48,029 nucleotides of DNA from a virus: the IMG/VR virus record IMGVR_UViG_3300025795_000011, positions 1-48,029 of that record; one strand, written 5' to 3'. The notes below the pieces were generated by a model. The model was not told the DNA's origin and searched no databases. It was given only the letters and a program-made list of their open reading frames with translations. Position 1 is the first letter of the stretch. Every line of letters starts with the position of its first letter. This document shows positions 1 through 7,875 of this stretch, piece after piece. A program made the translations under genes and the position numbers.

Positions 1-1955
1 CCGCCGGGATGGACCGAGCCCCCGCCATGATAGAGCCCGGCCAAGAGTTCGAAGTCGAAAGCGCCGGCAATCTGCGAGGTCGGCGCGCCGCCGCCACCAC
101 CGCCGAAAAGGCCGATCAGCTGGCCGAGCAGACCGCCCACTTGGCTGCCGCCCGCGCCCTGGTTGCCGAAGTTCTGCCCGAGCGCGAGAGTCTTTAACTG
201 CTGGGTTAAAAAGTCGGCGACGAGCGAGTTGATGATTTTTCTGATCTTCTCCGCGAAGTCCTCGAAGCTCGACACACCATTATCCAGAACGTCTTTCAGA
301 CCGTCGGAAACCGCATCGAAGCCGCGCTCGAATGCGCGCCGGGTAAATTCGCTGGTATCTTCCGCCGAGTTTTTCATTTTGTCGGTCGCCGCGGTCCAGG
401 CATCGGCGGTGGCCTGTCCGGCCTCGGCATTGGCCTTGGCGACGTCCTGGCCGGCCGCGATCGCGGCGGCGCGCCATTCATTGATCGCTTGCACCCGCTC
501 GCGGAACTCGTCGATCACTCTTGCGGTAGCCTGCTGATCGGGCGGCAAGATCTCGACGGCGAGATTTTTTTGCAGATCGCGGAACGCCGGTTCGAGCTTG
601 GCGAGTGAGTCGGCGGCGCGCTTGGCCATCTCCTCGGTTGCGGTCAGCCACTCGGCCGAGTCCTGGCTCGCGCCCTTGGCGGCCTCGTCGATGCGCGCCA
701 TCTCGAACTGCATTTGACGCAGCTCGTCATTGGCGGCGACGATGCGGGTCTTGAGCGAAGCAAAGAACTCATCGAGCCCCTTTGGGATCGGGATCTGTTT
801 GTCTTTGAGACTATCCTTGAACGCGGCAAGCTGGGCATCGAGGCTCGCCGACAATCCGGCCGCCTCGCCGAAGCGGAGCTCGATCTTTTTGTTTTCCAGG
901 CTGGCAAGTTGCTTCTCCAGCCCGCCGAGGAAACTATCGACCAGGTTGTCGACGTCTTTCTTGGCGGTCTTGGCGCCTTCCGAGATGCCCTTGAAGACCG
1001 CCGCCGGCTTGGTGACGTTGACAGCATTGAGCTTGTTGAATTCCTCGCGCAGGTTGAGCAGCTCGTCGCGCGCGAAGCGCCGGCCGGCGAGATCGGCGGA
1101 ACGGGTCGGCACTTCGGCCTGGCGGATGATCTCGTTCGAGGTCATCCCCTCGATGCGCTCCTTCGGCAGGTTGAAGCGCTCCGCGGCCCTCTGCGTGGCG
1201 GCATCGAGCTGCGCGGCGACCTTCGGCGCGTCGCGCATGATGCCGAAGAATCTTAAAAGCGCGGTGGCGCCCTCGGCGCCAAGCAGGAGCGCCTGGTTCT
1301 TCAATCGGGTGAGGGCATCGCCGACGTCGTCGAGTGCTTTGACATCCGCGGCGGTGAGACCGCTCGCCCGGAGCTCGTCGAACCGGCCGGCGAGCTGCTG
1401 CAGTGCCGGGCCGAGCTCCTTGGCCGATTTGCCGAGCAGATTGAAAAGAACGGTATTGCGCTCGATTGGGTTTTCGATCTGCCCGAGGGCGTCGGTGACC
1501 TTCTTGATGAAATCGTCGGGCGAGGAATTGCGCAGATCGTCCACGCTGAGCCCGAGCCGCTTGATTGCCTGCGCGGCGGGATCGGTCGCCTTGTCGATGT
1601 TGCCAAGATTTTTTTGCAGGTTGAAAACGCCCTTGGCGAAGGTATCAATCGAGCTCCCGGCCTCTTCGAGCGGCGATTTGATGCCGGAGAGAAGCTCGAT
1701 CGAGATGCCGGTCTGGTCGTGCAGGTTCTGCAGGCTGTCGGCGAGGTTTAAAATCTCGTGCGCGAAGCCGGTGACCGCGCCGACCGAGAGCCCGCCGATC
1801 AGCCCCTGTAGGATGCCCTTGCCGAAACTCCCGGCGATATTTTCGATCTTCGAGAAGCTCGACTGGAAGTTCCCTTCCATGGTACGGAGCTGCCCCTGGA
1901 GGTTTTTCAGATCCGCCGAGATCTGAAAGATGACGTTGCCTACTTGGGTCGCCAT
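1..1955 (-). CDS. Tail tape measure protein (3' end outside window)
   Basis: A single minus-strand frame is open from the ATG at 1955 to the window edge, about 651 codons with no stop. It begins MATQVGNVIFQISADLKNL, typical of siphovirus tape measure proteins, which set tail length and line the tail tube. Around residues 45-75 there is a glycine-rich hydrophobic stretch (FGKGILQGLIGGLSVGAV). Long Ala/Glu/Lys/Leu-rich helical regions follow, and near the visible end there is a Gly-rich segment (LGQLIGLFGGGGGG). The start codon shares its A with the TAA of the tail-chaperone extension. Function is inferred from position, length, N-terminus and helical composition. Confidence 0.88.
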   Translation of the reverse strand, partial: MATQVGNVIFQISADLKNLQGQLRTMEGNFQSSFSKIENIAGSFGKGILQGLIGGLSVGAVTGFAHEILNLADSLQNLHDQTGISIELLSGIKSPLEEAGSSIDTFAKGVFNLQKNLGNIDKATDPAAQAIKRLGLSVDDLRNSSPDDFIKKVTDALGQIENPIERNTVLFNLLGKSAKELGPALQQLAGRFDELRASGLTAADVKALDDVGDALTRLKNQALLLGAEGATALLRFFGIMRDAPKVAAQLDAATQRAAERFNLPKERIEGMTSNEIIRQAEVPTRSADLAGRRFARDELLNLREEFNKLNAVNVTKPAAVFKGISEGAKTAKKDVDNLVDSFLGGLEKQLASLENKKIELRFGEAAGLSASLDAQLAAFKDSLKDKQIPIPKGLDEFFASLKTRIVAANDELRQMQFEMARIDEAAKGASQDSAEWLTATEEMAKRAADSLAKLEPAFRDLQKNLAVEILPPDQQATARVIDEFRERVQAINEWRAAAIAAGQDVAKANAEAGQATADAWTAATDKMKNSAEDTSEFTRRAFERGFDAVSDGLKDVLDNGVSSFEDFAEKIRKIINSLVADFLTQQLKTLALGQNFGNQGAGGSQVGGLLGQLIGLFGGGGGGAPTSQIAGAFDFELLAGLYHGGGSVHPG

Positions 1956-2326
1956 TAGGCGGTCTTCTTTCTCGCCAGTTTATCTTCGAGCTTTTTGATC
2001 CGGGCGTTGCGCGCTTTGAAGAGCGGGTCGAGCCGGGCGATGACTTCGGCCTTGCTGAGCTTGGGCCGGGGCGGTTTGGGTGGTCGCGGGATATTAAAAA
2101 TATCGTAAGCCGTGATCGGCTCGGGATGGCTTTTGCTGTCGCGGTAGGGATTAAGCGCGGCGGCGGCGATGGTGCCGGCGCGGAGAAACTCGCGGTTTTC
2201 TTTTTCCTGCCAGCGATCCATGAGCGCCTGATATTCGATCGGCGTGAGCTGCCAGAATTCGACTTCGGCCAGCCCTAATTCAATCCGTGCGGTGCTCCAT
2301 TGTCCGAGCCAGTCGGTGGGTCCTGA
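1955..2326 (-). CDS. Tail assembly chaperone, frameshift extension (gpT-like)
   Basis: This frame is open from the A-run at 2327-2336 down to the TAA at 1955-1957. It has an internal ATG at 2221, but the 35 codons before it are also protein-like, including DWLGQW and GLAEVEFWQLTPIEYQAL. The FW-LTP-EY pattern matches the C-terminal half of tail chaperones encoded before tape measure genes. It is best read as the -1 frameshift extension of the gene at 2275-2727, by analogy with lambda G-GT. The C-terminus is Lys/Arg/Pro rich and probably forms a helix. The product would help load tail tube subunits onto the tape measure. Confidence 0.75.
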   Translation of the reverse strand, partial: SGPTDWLGQWSTARIELGLAEVEFWQLTPIEYQALMDRWQEKENREFLRAGTIAAAALNPYRDSKSHPEPITAYDIFNIPRPPKPPRPKLSKAEVIARLDPLFKARNARIKKLEDKLARKKTA

Positions 2327-2727
2327 TTTTTTTTTTCCGTAGCCTCACCATCCTCGGCGCCGACGACTTTTAAATTCCTGCCAGCGACTTTGAAATAGGC
2401 GCCCCAGATCGCGCCGCTGATCTCGGCCCGGTTGGCTTTTGCCTCGTCGAGCACCGCGGCGACCTGTTCGATTGAGAGCCTCGGCTTTTTCGGATCGTCG
2501 TAGACGAGCCCGGCCCAGAGCATGCAGAGGAGCAGATCGAGCGGCAGCATACCGCGGCTCCTAAACAGATGATTGAAGCCGTCGACCATCAGCGCGTCGA
2601 TCGAGGCGTAATCCTCCGGTTTCGCGAACCGCAGCTTGTTGATCTCCGCCTCGGCGCGGTAAAGCGCGAGATGGTTGATCAACAGCTTGCGCGGCTTGTC
2701 GAGGACTATTTCAACCGGCTCGATCAT
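2275..2727 (-). CDS. Tail assembly chaperone (gpG-like)
   Basis: This 150-aa protein lies directly downstream of the major tail protein and upstream of the tape measure, the conserved place for the tail assembly chaperone. It starts MIEPVEIVLDKPRKLLIN and is mainly helical and acidic. Near residue 130 the codons Glu-Lys-Lys-Asn are read from a run of ten A residues. Beyond that the in-frame tail (NQDPPTGSDNGAPHGLN) looks unstructured, while the -1 frame continues as a protein-like extension. Family assignment rests on gene order and the frameshift arrangement. Confidence 0.75.
   Translation of the reverse strand: MIEPVEIVLDKPRKLLINHLALYRAEAEINKLRFAKPEDYASIDALMVDGFNHLFRSRGMLPLDLLLCMLWAGLVYDDPKKPRLSIEQVAAVLDEAKANRAEISGAIWGAYFKVAGRNLKVVGAEDGEATEKKNQDPPTGSDNGAPHGLN
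2327..2336 (-). promoter_or_regulatory. Slippery A10 run for -1 programmed frameshift
   Basis: Ten consecutive T on the plus strand (A on the message) sit near the 3' end of the chaperone gene. The run satisfies the X XXY YYZ rule (A AAA AAA). Frame 0 reads GAA AAA AAA AAT and stops at 2275. Slipping back one base gives AAA AAA AAA TCA and an open frame of 123 further codons to 1955. Confidence 0.75.
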
Positions 2728-2733
2728 CGGCGA

Positions 2734-3177
2734 TTAACTGCCGGCCACGCGCACCCAGGCGCCGGTCAGATCGATGGTCAATTGCTTGCGCCGGGCGTCG
2801 TCGAAGTTGCTCGTGCGCGGAATGCTGGTGACATAGCCCTTGCCCTGATAGACGACATCGCCGCCGACATCGCACTCGACGACAAAGCGAAATGTCGTCG
2901 CGGCGCTCGCTTCGAGCTTGCTCTCAAGCAGCTTGTGCACGGCATTGCGCGGCAGCCAGTTGCCGTCCGCGGTGATCTGCCCGCCCTCGAAAAACGTCGG
3001 GATATTGTCCCGGTAGGGCGGCGTCGAGGTGTGGCTCGTGGTATCCACCCGTGTACGCGTCCCGGGGTTGTACTGAATATTTCGCAGTTCCGGGATCTCG
3101 GTGAAGGCTTCGAGCGGCGTTGCGCCGTCGCCGATCTCGATATGGTCGCCTATACTCCACTCAGCATCGCTGGCCAT
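2734..3177 (-). CDS. Major tail (tube) protein
   Basis: A 147-aa protein between the tail terminator and the tail chaperone, the expected position of the tail tube subunit. It is beta-rich, with IGDHIEIGDG near the start, a central loop (YNPGTRTRVDTTSHTSTPPY) and a C-terminal strand pattern ending in TIDLTGAWVRV. Size and pattern fit siphovirus tail tube proteins that polymerise around the tape measure. No secretion signal or membrane segment is visible. Assignment is by context and composition. Confidence 0.72.
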   Translation of the reverse strand: MASDAEWSIGDHIEIGDGATPLEAFTEIPELRNIQYNPGTRTRVDTTSHTSTPPYRDNIPTFFEGGQITADGNWLPRNAVHKLLESKLEASAATTFRFVVECDVGGDVVYQGKGYVTSIPRTSNFDDARRKQLTIDLTGAWVRVAGS

Positions 3178-3196
3178 GGTTGTTTCTCCTTTTTCG

Positions 3197-3625
3197 TTAG
3201 ACCTGTTCTTTGTGCTGGATCAGGAAATCCATTGGCACGTGATAGAGGGAAAGTTGTTCCACTTCGTCGTAAACGTACTCATCGCTCTCGTCCTCGAGGA
3301 AGATGCCTTTGACATGACCCTGATAGAGCGCCGCCAGCTCCGCCGACTTGCCGTTCAGCGCGAGCCGGACCTTGTCGGCCAGGGTCTTGACCTCGAAGTA
3401 TTTCGGGCCGAGACAGCGGATCATCAGCCGCGATTTCACCAGGCCATCGGGGCCCTGATGGGTCTGGTGCCGTTCGCGCCCGGCGAGGTCGAACACCACT
3501 GCCGGATAAAAGGTCCCGCCCTTTTCGAGCGAGGGCATGGTCACCGGATAGATCCGGTCCGACACGATCATCGTGACGGCGCTATTGGCGCTGAGCAGCG
3601 AATAAAGCGCCTCCTCGATCAGCAC
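3197..3625 (-). CDS. Tail terminator / tail completion protein (DUF3168-like)
   Basis: A 142-aa protein starting at a GTG (3625) that overlaps the TAG of the upstream gene. The N-terminus (EEALYSLLSANSAVTMIVSD) followed by RIYP and TFYPAVVFDLAG matches DUF3168 proteins, where a helix precedes a variable residue and then YPV or YP(A/V)VV strands. These proteins cap the tail tube and connect it to the head. It lies between the gp10-like protein and the tail tube gene, as in HK97-like phages. Confidence 0.75.
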   Translation of the reverse strand: MLIEEALYSLLSANSAVTMIVSDRIYPVTMPSLEKGGTFYPAVVFDLAGRERHQTHQGPDGLVKSRLMIRCLGPKYFEVKTLADKVRLALNGKSAELAALYQGHVKGIFLEDESDEYVYDEVEQLSLYHVPMDFLIQHKEQV

Positions 3626-4098
3626 TAAACAATCCCTGCCTCGATGCCGGCCGCCTGGATCTGGCTCAGTCCGTCGAATACCCGCCGGGCAAAGATCTGT
3701 TCGACCTGCGCGTAGCTCTGCACGCCGGCCTGGCGAAGGAAGTGTTTACCCGGGATTAAACGCGGGTTTTTCGCCGTCCGGCGATTCGCCCTGCCGGTCG
3801 CCTTCCAGCCGAGCTCCTGAAAGCGGCCGTAAAAAGCAAATGACTTGTCGTTCTTGCTCGCCTTGAGCGGCCCGACGCCGACCGAGAGCCGGCCGCGAAA
3901 GTTTTTCGGCTTGGTCGCGCCGATGCTGAGCTGCAATAAACCCGTCCGGCGCGGCGCATTGGCGCGCGCGGCGATCACCATCGGCTCGGCCGCCTCTTCC
4001 AGCGCGCCGCCGATAACGGTCCGCTGGAGCTTCAAAAAGCGCCCGCGGATCTTGAAAAACTCACGCTTGGCCTGCTTGGTATCGACCTTGATTTCCAA
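3625..4098 (-). CDS. HK97 gp10-like head-tail / tail component
   Basis: A protein of about 157 aa from a TTG at 4098 (LEIKVDTKQAKREF). The pattern of a helix, then AAEPMVIAARANAPRRTG and later FYGRFQELGW, is characteristic of HK97 gp10-like proteins. The start is uncertain. The frame extends to a TTG at 4143, but that extension would only translate the HHEGHEGHEG repeat (4106-4140), so 4098 is preferred. GAAGG within the repeat lies about 8 bases before that TTG and could serve as ribosome binding site. The protein is basic (many Arg/Lys). Confidence 0.72.
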   Translation of the reverse strand: MEIKVDTKQAKREFFKIRGRFLKLQRTVIGGALEEAAEPMVIAARANAPRRTGLLQLSIGATKPKNFRGRLSVGVGPLKASKNDKSFAFYGRFQELGWKATGRANRRTAKNPRLIPGKHFLRQAGVQSYAQVEQIFARRVFDGLSQIQAAGIEAGIV

Positions 4099-4105
4099 TG
4101 TCCGA

Positions 4106-4140
4106 CCTTCGTGCCCTTCGTGCCCTTCGTGGTGAAAAAA
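4106..4140 (-). repeat. CACGAAGG tandem repeat, copy 1
   Basis: Reading the message strand, TTTTTTCACCACGAAGG is followed by GCACGAAGG units, giving three short tandem units before the gp10-like gene. The same element recurs at 4485, 30966, 35936, 36650 and 38188, always in the same orientation relative to transcription. Confidence 0.9.
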
Positions 4141-4152
4141 CAATCCCCCGTC

Positions 4153-4476
4153 TTATGCGACTCTCTTACAGTAGAACTCGCGGAAGACGCCGCGCTCGCG
4201 CCAGTTGATCATCGCGTCGATGTCGTAAGAGTCGTCTTTGTAGCGAAAGCGCATTTTCGGGGTTACCTGCCGGAGCGCGCCCGCGCGTGTGGTGATCTTG
4301 GTATCGGCGACCGCCTGGGCCTGCGCGATGTTCAAACGCTCCTCGCCGCGGATCGGCTCGATATCGGCCCAGACCGACCCTACATAGTTCCAGGTCTGGA
4401 GCACTTCGCCGACCGAGTTCTTGGATTCCGTCGCCTGCTCGATCATGACTCTGAATCGCAGTCTCCCCGCGCGCAT
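4153..4476 (-). CDS. Head-tail joining / head closure protein
   Basis: A 107-aa protein starting MRAGRLRFRVMIEQ. The start pattern (AGRL-R(F)-V-IEQ) followed by GEVLQTWNYVGSVWADIEPIRG is the classic signature of the phage head-tail joining family (SPP1 gp16 / HK97 gp7 type): (L)-R--I-Q-------G----W-----WA-I-P--G. It seals the head after DNA packaging and forms the tail attachment site. It lies between the connector gp6-like gene and the gp10-like gene. A GGA five bases before the ATG is the only visible ribosome-binding signal apart from the repeat. Confidence 0.82.
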   Translation of the reverse strand: MRAGRLRFRVMIEQATESKNSVGEVLQTWNYVGSVWADIEPIRGEERLNIAQAQAVADTKITTRAGALRQVTPKMRFRYKDDSYDIDAMINWRERGVFREFYCKRVA

Positions 4477-4484
4477 TTTTCCGA

Positions 4485-4520
4485 CCTTCGTGAACTTCGT
4501 GCCCTTCGTGGTGAAAAAAA
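4485..4520 (-). repeat. CACGAAGG tandem repeat, copy 2
   Basis: TTTTTTTCACCACGAAGG, then GCACGAAG and TTCACGAAGG, ends eight bases before the ATG of the head closure gene. This is the second copy of the dispersed element in the head-tail operon. Confidence 0.9.
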
Positions 4521-4526
4521 TCTTTT

Positions 4527-5351
4527 TTATACTCGCATCGCCCGCTCAACGCCGATGAGCGCATCGTAACCGCGCGGCAAAGTCGCCGGCTGAACGCCGA
4601 TCATCACGTCCTCGCGATTCTCGTAGTAATGACCAAGGAGCAAGAGCAGCGCGCTCTTTAAATATTCCGGGATGCCTTCGAAGCTCTGCGCGAAGGCGAT
4701 GTCTTTGGTCGTGCCGGCCTCGGCGACCGCGACCGTCGTGGCCGCGATCAGCTCGATCGCCGGGCTGCCGCGGGAAACGGCATAGGTAAACGTGCTGCCA
4801 CCGAGCGGCGCGCCGGTGCCGAAGGTCACGGTAAACCCGCTTTTGGTTTTGGCGGAAACGATCGCCGTAGTCACCCAAGCGATGTCCGGCACGATCGCGA
4901 CGTCGTAATCGCTGCCGTCGCCGTAGCCGGCGATAAAAGTCACTTCGACCGCGTTAAGCTGGCAACGGGCATAGGGCCAATATTGGTTATAAGCCGGGCG
5001 GATGCGCGCGAGAAAACCCGAGTTGTCGACCTGGTAAAGCGCCGGGTCGAGGGTCTGCTGGTTGCCGTCCTGATCGATGTACTTGATCGAGACGACCCGG
5101 CTGACCGGCCGCTTGCGCAAGGTGATTTCCTCGTAGCAGCGGTAGGGAAACGCATCGAGGATCAGGCGCCAGGTCTGCGGCAAAAAGATCGAGCTTGAAA
5201 TGTCCTCGGTATATTTGCGCGCCGCGGTGATGAGCGAGTTAATCAGCGAGTCGTCGTCCTCGAACTCGGTTTCGACCCGCAGATGGAGCTTGGCCTCAGC
5301 CAGGGTGAGCGGCTCGCTCGGTGCCGGGGTGATGAGCAGGTAGGACTCCAC
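4527..5351 (-). CDS. Head-tail connector (gp6-like) with an inserted beta domain
   Basis: A 274-aa protein from a GTG at 5351, immediately after the stop of the upstream gene. The N-terminus (PLTLAEAKLHLRVETEFEDDD, then LITAARKYTED) and C-terminus (PEYLKSALLLLLGHYYENRE) are the two conserved halves of the gp6-like connector family, which forms the ring under the portal. Between them, at about residues 150-220, is an extra segment with AIVSAKTKSGFTVTFGTGAP, a small beta-rich module seen in various phage structural proteins. It separates AGYGD from the ALLLLLGHYYENRE helix, which are close together in standard family members. Confidence 0.82.
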   Translation of the reverse strand: MESYLLITPAPSEPLTLAEAKLHLRVETEFEDDDSLINSLITAARKYTEDISSSIFLPQTWRLILDAFPYRCYEEITLRKRPVSRVVSIKYIDQDGNQQTLDPALYQVDNSGFLARIRPAYNQYWPYARCQLNAVEVTFIAGYGDGSDYDVAIVPDIAWVTTAIVSAKTKSGFTVTFGTGAPLGGSTFTYAVSRGSPAIELIAATTVAVAEAGTTKDIAFAQSFEGIPEYLKSALLLLLGHYYENREDVMIGVQPATLPRGYDALIGVERAMRV

Positions 5352-5642
5352 TTATTGATTTGCCCCTTTTTTCCGTCTGCTCCGCCGACTGCCGCGGCCG
5401 AGCGCGGTCTCCGGCGCGCCCTCGAACGCCGCCGTCTCGACTTCTGCCCCCGGCTCGACGATGTCCGATTTTTCCTCGATCTTTGCAGCTTCTTCGGCTT
5501 TGACTTTTTTCGGAAGGTCGATGCGCGCGACCAGATTGCGCGCGAGATAGATCTCCCCTATCTCATCGCGGATGTCGAAAACATCGTCGAGGTTGCAACG
5601 GACTTCTTCGTCGTGAATGCAAGCTAAAGAACGGACTCTCAT
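5352..5642 (-). CDS. Small acidic protein downstream of capsid
   Basis: A 96-aa protein from an ATG at 5642 with AAAGAGATCA before it. The first 50 residues (MRVRSLACIHDEEVRC, FDIRDEIGEIYLARNLVARI) look folded, and the remainder is Glu/Ala rich ending in a Ser-Arg-Arg-Lys basic tail. Small proteins of this pattern occur between capsid and connector genes in HK97-type phages, but the function is unknown. It could be a minor capsid or scaffold-associated protein. It starts just after a terminator hairpin, so it may be expressed less than the capsid. Confidence 0.6.
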   Translation of the reverse strand: MRVRSLACIHDEEVRCNLDDVFDIRDEIGEIYLARNLVARIDLPKKVKAEEAAKIEEKSDIVEPGAEVETAAFEGAPETALGRGSRRSRRKKGANQ

Positions 5643-5672
5643 TGATCTCTTTCCCCCGCTCGATCTCTTTTG

Positions 5673-5703
5673 AAAAACCCCTCGGTGCGCGGGCATCGAG
5701 GGG
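5673..5703 (-). terminator. Rho-independent terminator after capsid
   Basis: On the message strand CCCCTCG (5703-5697) pairs with CGAGGGG (5684-5678) across a 12-nt loop, followed by TTTTT. It lies 27 bp past the capsid stop and would partly terminate there, allowing high capsid expression relative to downstream genes. Confidence 0.75.
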
Positions 5704-5729
5704 GGAATGGGTTTCAAAAAATCGCGGTT

Positions 5730-7112
5730 TTAGCTGGCGAGCATCTGCAAATACTTGACAGGATGCGTGCCGGCATCGATGAGATTGCCGTCCGAGCGCA
5801 GGTAAGCGATGAAGCCGACCTGGTCGGTTGCCGCATAGAGCTCGTCGAGCCGGATCAAGCGCAGGGTGGCCTGATCGCGGATCTTGTATTTGCTGAAATC
5901 GCCGAAGGCCATAACCTTCGCGCTCGCCACCACGGTCGAAGGGAAAGATTGATTGATGGTATACGGATAGCCGTTCAGCATCGACGGCACGCCGGCTTGC
6001 AGACCGGGCTGCCATATGTAGGCGTTGGTCGTGCTCTCTTTCAAAAGGCGGATCTTGGCAAGGATCTGGTCGTGCATCATGTAGCGCACGCCGACGCCGG
6101 AACGATAAGCCGGATCGACCGAATGTTCGAGATTGATCACATCGTCGGCGCTAATTGCGGCATCGTCCCCGGCCGCGAATGCGGTCCCGGCAACCAGGAT
6201 GCCTTTCGGCAGGGTCGTGCCGGCGCCGGTGCTGAAGTGATCGTTTTGGCCGCGCGCGATGCGCTCGCCGAGCATGCTGCCGATACGCGCGCCGAGATCG
6301 AAAGCGGAATCCTGCAACAGCTCGGTCGAAACCTTGAGCACTTTGCTCGAATATTTGAAGGTTTTCAGAACCACGGCGCCGAATGCGGGATCGACGCTCG
6401 AACCGAAGTCGGTCGCCTCGTCGAGAATGACCGCCTTGTTCGAGGTATCGTTGTTGGTCGGGTAGGGAAGATCACCGATACCGTCAGTGCGGATAACTTC
6501 CGAGACGGCGCGCATGCCGCCGAACGCCAGCATGGCAATTTCCAAAGTCCGGACGAAACCTTCGGGGATCGTTTCCTGCCCCTTGGTGCCCGTCGCGACA
6601 TCCAAATCGCGCCGCTCCATCCGGCCGCGCACTTCGCGTTGGAAGTCGCGATAAGTTTTCAGCACCGGGACGACCACTTCTCGCTGGCGGAAATCTTGGC
6701 CGAGAAACATCGCGGAGTCTTTATGATGCTGCTCGATGGTCGGATTGGCCTTGGCGCAGCGCAGGAACGCCTGCATAAAGTTCGTGACGTGGGTGTCGAG
6801 CATCGTCAAGGACGGCGATCTGTGGCCGATCACTGGCGTATGGATGCCTTCCCAGGTGCGGAGCCCATCGCCGGCATCGGGTCTACGCTGGTCGTTCAGC
6901 GATGCGGCCATTTGCGCCTCGCGCTTCTGGATCTGTTCCTCGCGCGCGATCCGATGTTCCAGAGCGGAGATTTCCTTATTGGCGTTCTCGAACCACTCTG
7001 TTTCCTCGGCCGATTCGGTGCCGCGCTCGTCGACGATGTCTTGCTTTCGCCGCATCTCGGCCACGAGCTCGCCCATTTTTTGACGCATCTCTATGACATT
7101 TAACTGAGGCAT
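5730..7112 (-). CDS. Major capsid protein, HK97 fold
   Basis: A 460-aa protein with AAAGGAGCG before its ATG. The first ~80 residues form a charged coiled coil (MRQKMGELVAEMRRKQDI through IQKREAQM), the scaffolding delta domain of HK97-type capsids. The rest carries family hallmarks: GQETIPEGFVRTLEIAML, YSSKVLKVSTELLQDSAFDL, ALGERIA-type helix (MLGERIARGQNDHFSTGAG) and FGDFSKYKIRD near the C-terminus. It builds the icosahedral shell. The prohead protease immediately upstream would remove the delta domain, probably in the Ala/Gln-rich region around residues 85-140. Confidence 0.93.
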   Translation of the reverse strand: MPQLNVIEMRQKMGELVAEMRRKQDIVDERGTESAEETEWFENANKEISALEHRIAREEQIQKREAQMAASLNDQRRPDAGDGLRTWEGIHTPVIGHRSPSLTMLDTHVTNFMQAFLRCAKANPTIEQHHKDSAMFLGQDFRQREVVVPVLKTYRDFQREVRGRMERRDLDVATGTKGQETIPEGFVRTLEIAMLAFGGMRAVSEVIRTDGIGDLPYPTNNDTSNKAVILDEATDFGSSVDPAFGAVVLKTFKYSSKVLKVSTELLQDSAFDLGARIGSMLGERIARGQNDHFSTGAGTTLPKGILVAGTAFAAGDDAAISADDVINLEHSVDPAYRSGVGVRYMMHDQILAKIRLLKESTTNAYIWQPGLQAGVPSMLNGYPYTINQSFPSTVVASAKVMAFGDFSKYKIRDQATLRLIRLDELYAATDQVGFIAYLRSDGNLIDAGTHPVKYLQMLAS

Positions 7113-7131
7113 GTTTTCGCTCCTTTGCTGG

Positions 7132-7833
7132 TTACGCCTTTACTCGGCATGATTTTAAGATTTCGGAATAACTGAGCGGGTCCGGTTTCGGCGTCAGCCG
7201 CGTGATGAGTTCGCGGCGCGTCTTCATGCGGGCCTGAAATTCGGCCGCGGCTTTTTCCTTGGCTTGCGGCTCCGCGTCGCGAAGTTCTTTCAGCTTGGCG
7301 GCCGCGAGATTTCTCAACTCGGCGCGGGCGCTGACATCGGTTTGCGGGTAGGCCGGATAAGTCACCGGCGAGACATCGAACAGCTCGACATTGAGGAGGG
7401 TGCGGACCAGGCCGCCGTCTTCCATGCGCCACTTCGAGCCGCCCGGCAGGACCATGAAGCCGAAGGACTGCTGGTTGACATCGCCGCGCTCGATCAGTTT
7501 CAAAAGATCGCGGGCATAGCCGGTGTCGGGAAAATCGTATTCGGTGGCAAGGCCGGTATCGTCTTCCTCGAGCTTGAGGGTATTGGCCTTGTTTCGCCCC
7601 AGGACGAAATTGGCGTCATGGTTCCAGAGCGCGCGGATGTCCGAAGACTTGATCGATTCGGCGAAGGCCCCCGGCGCAATTTTTTCGCGAAAGCCGCCCA
7701 GATCCTCGGACAGTTGATTGAAAACTGCCGCATGGCCGACGATTTTGGAGCCGCCTTTGGCCCGCAGGACACCGTCTTGAACGAATGCGCGGCCGCGGCT
7801 CTCGCTTTCCCAGAAAAATTTGATTGTTTGCAT
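7132..7833 (-). CDS. Prohead maturation protease (HK97 / U35 type)
   Basis: A 233-aa protein. GHAAVFNQLSEDLGGFREKI followed by PGAFAESI, the LWNHDANFVLGR motif with the catalytic His, and NQQSFGF with the catalytic Ser define the HK97 prohead protease family; VELFDVSPVTYPAYPQT follows. It cleaves the capsid delta domain during maturation. A helical C-terminal extension (residues 160-233, Glu/Lys/Arg rich) is typical and probably self-cleaved. The ATG at 7833 directly abuts a T7 run of a strong hairpin, so there is no room for a normal ribosome binding site. GGAGAGG lies on the far side of the hairpin. Confidence 0.9.
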   Translation of the reverse strand: MQTIKFFWESESRGRAFVQDGVLRAKGGSKIVGHAAVFNQLSEDLGGFREKIAPGAFAESIKSSDIRALWNHDANFVLGRNKANTLKLEEDDTGLATEYDFPDTGYARDLLKLIERGDVNQQSFGFMVLPGGSKWRMEDGGLVRTLLNVELFDVSPVTYPAYPQTDVSARAELRNLAAAKLKELRDAEPQAKEKAAAEFQARMKTRRELITRLTPKPDPLSYSEILKSCRVKA

Positions 7834-7875
7834 AAAAAAAGGCCGACTCCGCCGTCGACGGGGTCGGCCTCTCCT
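7834..7875 (-). terminator. Terminator-like hairpin abutting the protease start codon
   Basis: On the message strand GGCCGAC (7869-7863) and GTCGGCC (7847-7841) form a stem around a GC-rich loop that itself contains the palindrome CGTCGACG, followed by seven T and then ATG. GGAGAGG precedes the stem. It could terminate, attenuate, or act as a folded spacer between ribosome binding site and start codon. The rest of the 210-bp gap up to 8043 shows no gene. Confidence 0.65.

Noticed and set aside
730-1926. 398-aa plus-strand frame
   Set aside because: Antisense of the tape measure gene; Ser/Arg-rich composition typical of a shadow.
4099-4143. HHEGHEGHEG N-terminal extension of the gp10-like protein
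   Set aside because: It is translation of the dispersed CACGAAGG repeat; the family domain starts after it.
5670-7103. 477-aa plus-strand frame opposite the capsid gene
   Set aside because: Antisense shadow of the major capsid gene; the minus-strand protein has clear family motifs.
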